Positions 11,932-14,817 of a stretch of 14,817 nucleotides of DNA are shown here, one piece after another. How positions within the stretch are numbered: the stretch's first letter is position 1; each line of letters starts with the position of its first letter. Origin of the DNA: RGIG8785 sp045655245 (GTDB taxonomy: Bacteria; Bacillota; Clostridia; RGIG8785); the NCBI GenBank assembly GCA_045655245.1, contig JAZOOX010000030.1, positions 1 to 14,817 of the forward strand, written 5' to 3'. The notes under the pieces were generated by a model, which was given only the letters and a program-made list of their open reading frames with translations, was not told the origin of the DNA and searched no databases. A program made the position numbers and the translations under genes.

Positions 11932-12690
11932 CTATATCCGCATGGGGATTCCAGCGGTTTTCAGCGTTTGTTTTAAGTCGGGGATGGCAACTTCCCCAAA
12001 GTGGAAGATGGATGCGGCAAGACCTGCATCGACCTTTGGCAGGGTGGTGAAGAGCTTGACAAAATCCGCACAGTTTCCTGCCCCGCCCGAGGCAATGACA
12101 GGAACGGACACGGCGTTGCATACGGCGTCCAGCATCTCCAAGTCAAACCCGCCTTTGACCCCGTCGGTGTCAATCGAGTTTAGGACTACTTCGCCTGCGC
12201 CGTTGTCGACGCACCGTTTGATCCAGGAGATGGCTTCCATTCCCGTATTCTCCCGACCGCCTTTGGCAAAGACGCGGAACACGCCGTCCACCCGTTTGAC
12301 ATCGGCGGACAGTACCACGCATTGATCACCGTAGCGGCGGGCGGCGTCCCGTACCAGGTCGGGGTTACGGATGGCACCCGAGTTGACGCTTACCTTGTCT
12401 GCACCACATTTTAACACGCGGTCAAAGTCGTCTACCGTGTTGATGCCGCCCCCAACGGTTAGGGGGATAAAGATGGTCCGTGCTACCTCGCAAAGAATGT
12501 CGGTAAACAGTGCCCGACCTTCTGCCGAGGCGGTAATATCGTAAAAAACAAGTTCGTCTGCGCCGTTGTCACTGTAGTACTTTGCCAGTTCAACAGGGGA
12601 GGAAACGTCGGAAAGGCCTTCGAAGTTAACCCCTTTGACCACCCGTCCGTTTTTTACGTCAAGGCAGGGGATGATGCGTTTCGTTGTCAT
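11932..12690 (-). CDS. hisF: imidazole glycerol phosphate synthase, cyclase subunit
   Basis: This is a TIM-barrel subunit that uses ammonia from HisH to convert PRFAR into imidazole glycerol phosphate and AICAR. The 252 residues include both catalytic aspartates at their standard numbers: D11 in IIPCLDVKNGRVVKG and D130 in VVLSADVKR. Phosphate-binding glycines appear in TVGGGI (78-83) and ASGGAG. The start at 12688-12690 overlaps the hisA stop as ATGA, and the stop overlaps the hisIE ribosome binding site. It works as a heterodimer with HisH, encoded two genes upstream. Confidence 0.98.
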   Translation of the reverse strand: MTTKRIIPCLDVKNGRVVKGVNFEGLSDVSSPVELAKYYSDNGADELVFYDITASAEGRALFTDILCEVARTIFIPLTVGGGINTVDDFDRVLKCGADKVSVNSGAIRNPDLVRDAARRYGDQCVVLSADVKRVDGVFRVFAKGGRENTGMEAISWIKRCVDNGAGEVVLNSIDTDGVKGGFDLEMLDAVCNAVSVPVIASGGAGNCADFVKLFTTLPKVDAGLAASIFHFGEVAIPDLKQTLKTAGIPMRI

Positions 12691-13400
12691 CTTGCCACCT
12701 CGATTGCTTCTTTTAAATCAACTGCCTTGGTGTAATAGGCTTTGCCCAAAATGGCACCGTGAATGTTCAACGTCCGTAAACGGCGGATGTCCTCGATGGA
12801 AGAGACCCCGCCCGATGCAATCAAATTCAACGAAAGCTCACGGGAGAGGAGGGCGTACAGTTCGTGGTTGGTTCCGTTCATTGCGCCGTCTTTGGAAATG
12901 TCGGTGCAGATGATGGTGGAAACGCCAATACTCTCCATTTCGCGACAGAAGTCCAGTCCGTCACGGTCAGAGGTTTCGGTCCAACCGTGGATGGCAACCC
13001 GTCCGTCTTTCAGGTCTACCCCTACGGCAATCTTGTCACCAAAATGAGTAACCGCCTCTTTGACAAACCCCGGCGCAGTAACGGCGGCGGTGCCTAAAAT
13101 GACCCGACCGACCCCTGCACTTACATAGCGATCGATCACGTCCAGCGAGCGGATACCGCCGCCCACCTCTACAAAGAGACCGGTTTGACGGATGCAAGCT
13201 TCGATGACCGAAAGGTTGGGGGTAGTGCCGAACTTTGCGCCTTCCAAGTCTACCATGTGCATTTGCTTGGCGCCTGCGGCGGCAAAATCGGCGGCGATTT
13301 CAGGTGGGTTGTCGCTGTAGACGGTCATTTGGTTATAGTCCCCCTTAAACAGGCGGACGGCTTTTTGTTCGTATAAATCAATGGCAGGATAGATTAGCAT
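12687..13400 (-). CDS. hisA: phosphoribosylformimino-AICAR-phosphate isomerase
   Basis: HisA isomerises ProFAR to PRFAR by an Amadori rearrangement. This 237-residue half-barrel-duplication protein has catalytic D8 (YPAIDLY) and D129 (AVGVDLKDG). Phosphate-binding motifs are EVGGGIR (78-84) and ASGGV near 191. The start overlaps hisH by seven bases (13394-13400) and the stop overlaps hisF by four. Homology between HisA and HisF here is of the usual ancient kind. Confidence 0.97.
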   Translation of the reverse strand: MLIYPAIDLYEQKAVRLFKGDYNQMTVYSDNPPEIAADFAAAGAKQMHMVDLEGAKFGTTPNLSVIEACIRQTGLFVEVGGGIRSLDVIDRYVSAGVGRVILGTAAVTAPGFVKEAVTHFGDKIAVGVDLKDGRVAIHGWTETSDRDGLDFCREMESIGVSTIICTDISKDGAMNGTNHELYALLSRELSLNLIASGGVSSIEDIRRLRTLNIHGAILGKAYYTKAVDLKEAIEVAR

Positions 13401-14011
13401 AATGATTCCTCACAAAACGCGCGTAAGATGCGCATACCTACATCCCCACTTTTTTCGGGGTGAAATTGGCAACCGCAGACGTTTCCCCGCTGGACCACAG
13501 CGGTCAGCGGTGCGCCGTATTCGGCAGTAGCAACAGTGTCCGAAGCACAGTCTGTGCCGTAAAAAGAATGTACGAAGTAAACGAACTCACCCTCGCGGAC
13601 ATAACGAAGCAGGGAGGAGTCTTTGGTAAAGTGCAGGGCGTTCCAGCCGATGTGGGGGATCTTTAGGCCCTCGGGGATGACGTCGGCAATGGGACGGATG
13701 GTACCTCTGATCAAACCGAGACCTTCGTGTTCCCCGTATTCATAGCTTTTTTCAAAGAGCAACTGCATCCCCAGACAAATCCCCATAATGGGTTTCCCTT
13801 CCCGGGCAAGGGTCTGCATCAGGGTAAACATCCCGCTCTCTTTCAGCTTCTTTGCGGCGTCACCGAAAGCGCCTACTCCCGGTAGAATGATGCGGTCGGC
13901 ATTGCGGAGTACCGCCTCGTCAGCGGTGACGGTTGCTTCCTGTCCGATGGCGGCAAAGGAGCTTTTCAAGGAAAAGAGGTTGCCGACACCGTAGTCTACG
14001 ATTGCAACCAT
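13394..14011 (-). CDS. hisH: imidazole glycerol phosphate synthase, glutaminase subunit
   Basis: This class I glutamine amidotransferase supplies ammonia to HisF. The 205 residues have the full catalytic triad: C79 in MGICLGMQLLFE, H184 and E186 in CQFHPEKS. The N-terminal DYGVGNLFSLKSS and LPGVGAFGDA are HisH-specific. The start at 14009-14011 shares one base with the hisB stop (TAATG), and the stop lies within hisA. The order B-H-A-F matches Firmicutes his operons. Confidence 0.97.
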   Translation of the reverse strand: MVAIVDYGVGNLFSLKSSFAAIGQEATVTADEAVLRNADRIILPGVGAFGDAAKKLKESGMFTLMQTLAREGKPIMGICLGMQLLFEKSYEYGEHEGLGLIRGTIRPIADVIPEGLKIPHIGWNALHFTKDSSLLRYVREGEFVYFVHSFYGTDCASDTVATAEYGAPLTAVVQRGNVCGCQFHPEKSGDVGMRILRAFCEESLC

Positions 14012-14598
14012 TAGAGTACTCCCTTCGTGGAGGGGACTTCGTTGGCGAAATCAGGGTCGATGGCACAAGCGGCATGGAGACTTCTGGCGACCGATTTAAA
14101 GGTGCCCTCGATGATGTGGTGGGTGTTCTTCCCTGCCAGTTCACGGATGTGCAGGGTCAGCCCCGCTTCACGGACAAAAGCCAAAAAGAATTCTTCCACC
14201 AATTCGGTATCAAAATTGCCGACCTTTGCGGCGGGCAAGGGCAGATCGATGCAAAGCATCCCGCGACCCGAAAGGTCGACGGCGGACAAAATCAAAGCCT
14301 CGTCCATAGGCAGGGTCATATTCCCATAGCGGATTACGCCCCGCTTGTCGCCCAGAGCGGTGGCGAAGGCTTTGCCCAAAACGATACCGATATCCTCCAC
14401 CGTGTGGTGGTCGTCAACATCGGTGTCACCCTTGCAGGTTACTTGCAGGTCAAAGCGACCGTGCTTGGCAAATAGGGTCAGCATGTGGTCCAAAAAGCCG
14501 CATCCGCTTTGGATGTCACTTTTGCCGCTAGCGTCTAAGGCCAGGCTCAGCTGAATATCGGTTTCGGCAGTGGTACGGGTCAGGGTTGCAGTTCTCAT
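14011..14598 (-). CDS. hisB: imidazoleglycerol-phosphate dehydratase
   Basis: HisB dehydrates imidazole glycerol phosphate to imidazole acetol phosphate using bound manganese. The 195 residues carry the duplicated metal motifs FLDHML (35-40), DDHHTVEDIGI (62-72) and NTHHIIEGTFK (158-168), plus the acidic pair D99-E100. Length is that of the monofunctional enzyme, with no phosphatase domain, consistent with the separate PHP phosphatase downstream. The ATG overlaps the hisC stop as ATGA (14595-14598). Confidence 0.97.
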   Translation of the reverse strand: MRTATLTRTTAETDIQLSLALDASGKSDIQSGCGFLDHMLTLFAKHGRFDLQVTCKGDTDVDDHHTVEDIGIVLGKAFATALGDKRGVIRYGNMTLPMDEALILSAVDLSGRGMLCIDLPLPAAKVGNFDTELVEEFFLAFVREAGLTLHIRELAGKNTHHIIEGTFKSVARSLHAACAIDPDFANEVPSTKGVL

Positions 14599-14817
14599 AA
14601 CAGCTCCTCCAAAATTTCAGAGAGTTGGGTCAACAGCACCTGCATTTGCGCGGCACTGCCGATGGTGATACGGATGTAATCGTTGATGCGGGGCTTGCTA
14701 AAGTGCCGCACCAGGACGCCCCGTTCCTTTAAGGAACGGTAGAGGGTCTCACCGTCCGCCTTGGGATGCTTGGCAAACAGGAAATTGCTTTTTGACGGGG
14801 TAAGAGTAAAGCCCATT
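14595..14817 (-). CDS. hisC: histidinol-phosphate aminotransferase, C-terminal part
   Basis: Only the last 73 or so codons are inside the window; the gene continues past the right edge, so its true start is not visible. The segment GVLVRHFSKPRINDYIRITIG is the C-terminal pattern of HisC, where the arginine of RITIG binds the substrate carboxylate. SNFLFAKHP just before is also conserved. This PLP enzyme converts imidazole acetol phosphate to histidinol phosphate, the step between HisB and the phosphatase. Position next to hisB supports the assignment over other class I/II aminotransferases. Confidence 0.88.
   Translation of the reverse strand, partial: MGFTLTPSKSNFLFAKHPKADGETLYRSLKERGVLVRHFSKPRINDYIRITIGSAAQMQVLLTQLSEILEELL

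Noticed and set aside
11921..12121. N-terminal extension of hisIE
   Set aside because: It runs in another frame through the end of hisF, and its sequence is arginine/cysteine-rich and unlike HisI. AGGAGG at 11928-11933 fixes the start at 11920.

Overview
The window looks like a chromosomal segment of an endospore-forming Clostridia bacterium, probably Oscillospiraceae/Ruminococcaceae-like. The reasons are the presence of spoIIR and ypeB, the order rplU-rpmA-obg-yhbY-nadD-yqeK-rsfS-leuS, strong AGGAGG ribosome binding sites, promoters close to TTGACA/TATAAT, and a compact his operon of the Firmicutes type with a PHP-family histidinol phosphatase. The species assignment is inference. Almost all of the sequence is conserved core genome.

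Layout. (1) 1-576: an intact tRNA-Ser(CGA) on the minus strand, followed on its 5' side by an AT-rich, gene-free stretch. That stretch carries two further copies of only the 5' half of the same tRNA, both losing homology at the anticodon loop, plus short phased direct repeats and hairpins. A canonical promoter and a long terminator-like hairpin lie at its far end. I read this as scars of site-specific integration at the tRNA gene, with decayed tandem tRNA genes as the alternative. (2) 577-7384, minus strand: rplU, rpmA, a terminator/attenuator hairpin, obg, yhbY, nadD, yqeK, rsfS, leuS and a CYTH-domain phosphatase. A strong promoter and a possible L21 leader precede rplU. (3) 7385-7643: divergent control region. 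(4) 7644-10023, plus strand: spoIIR, ypeB and a YdcZ/DUF606 membrane protein, joined by ATGA overlaps and closed by a terminator. (5) 10023-10216: two back-to-back terminators and tRNA-Thr(CGT) on the minus strand with its own strong promoter. (6) 10213-14817, minus strand: hisC (partial), hisB, hisH, hisA, hisF, hisIE, a histidinol phosphatase and a small DUF1294 membrane protein.

How the genes work together. The rplU-leuS unit joins ribosome parts and assembly factors (bL21, bL27, Obg, YhbY, RsfS) with NAD synthesis (NadD), Ap4A breakdown (YqeK), leucine charging (LeuS) and a probable tripolyphosphatase. The plus-strand unit is sporulation and germination: SpoIIR triggers mother-cell sigma-E activation and YpeB supports spore-cortex lytic enzymes. 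The his unit covers the later steps of histidine synthesis. Most junctions are 4-base overlaps or have the stop codon merged with the next Shine-Dalgarno sequence, so translational coupling is pervasive.

No CRISPR array, insertion sequence or defence system is visible. The least explained sequence is the tRNA-Ser region at 1-576.
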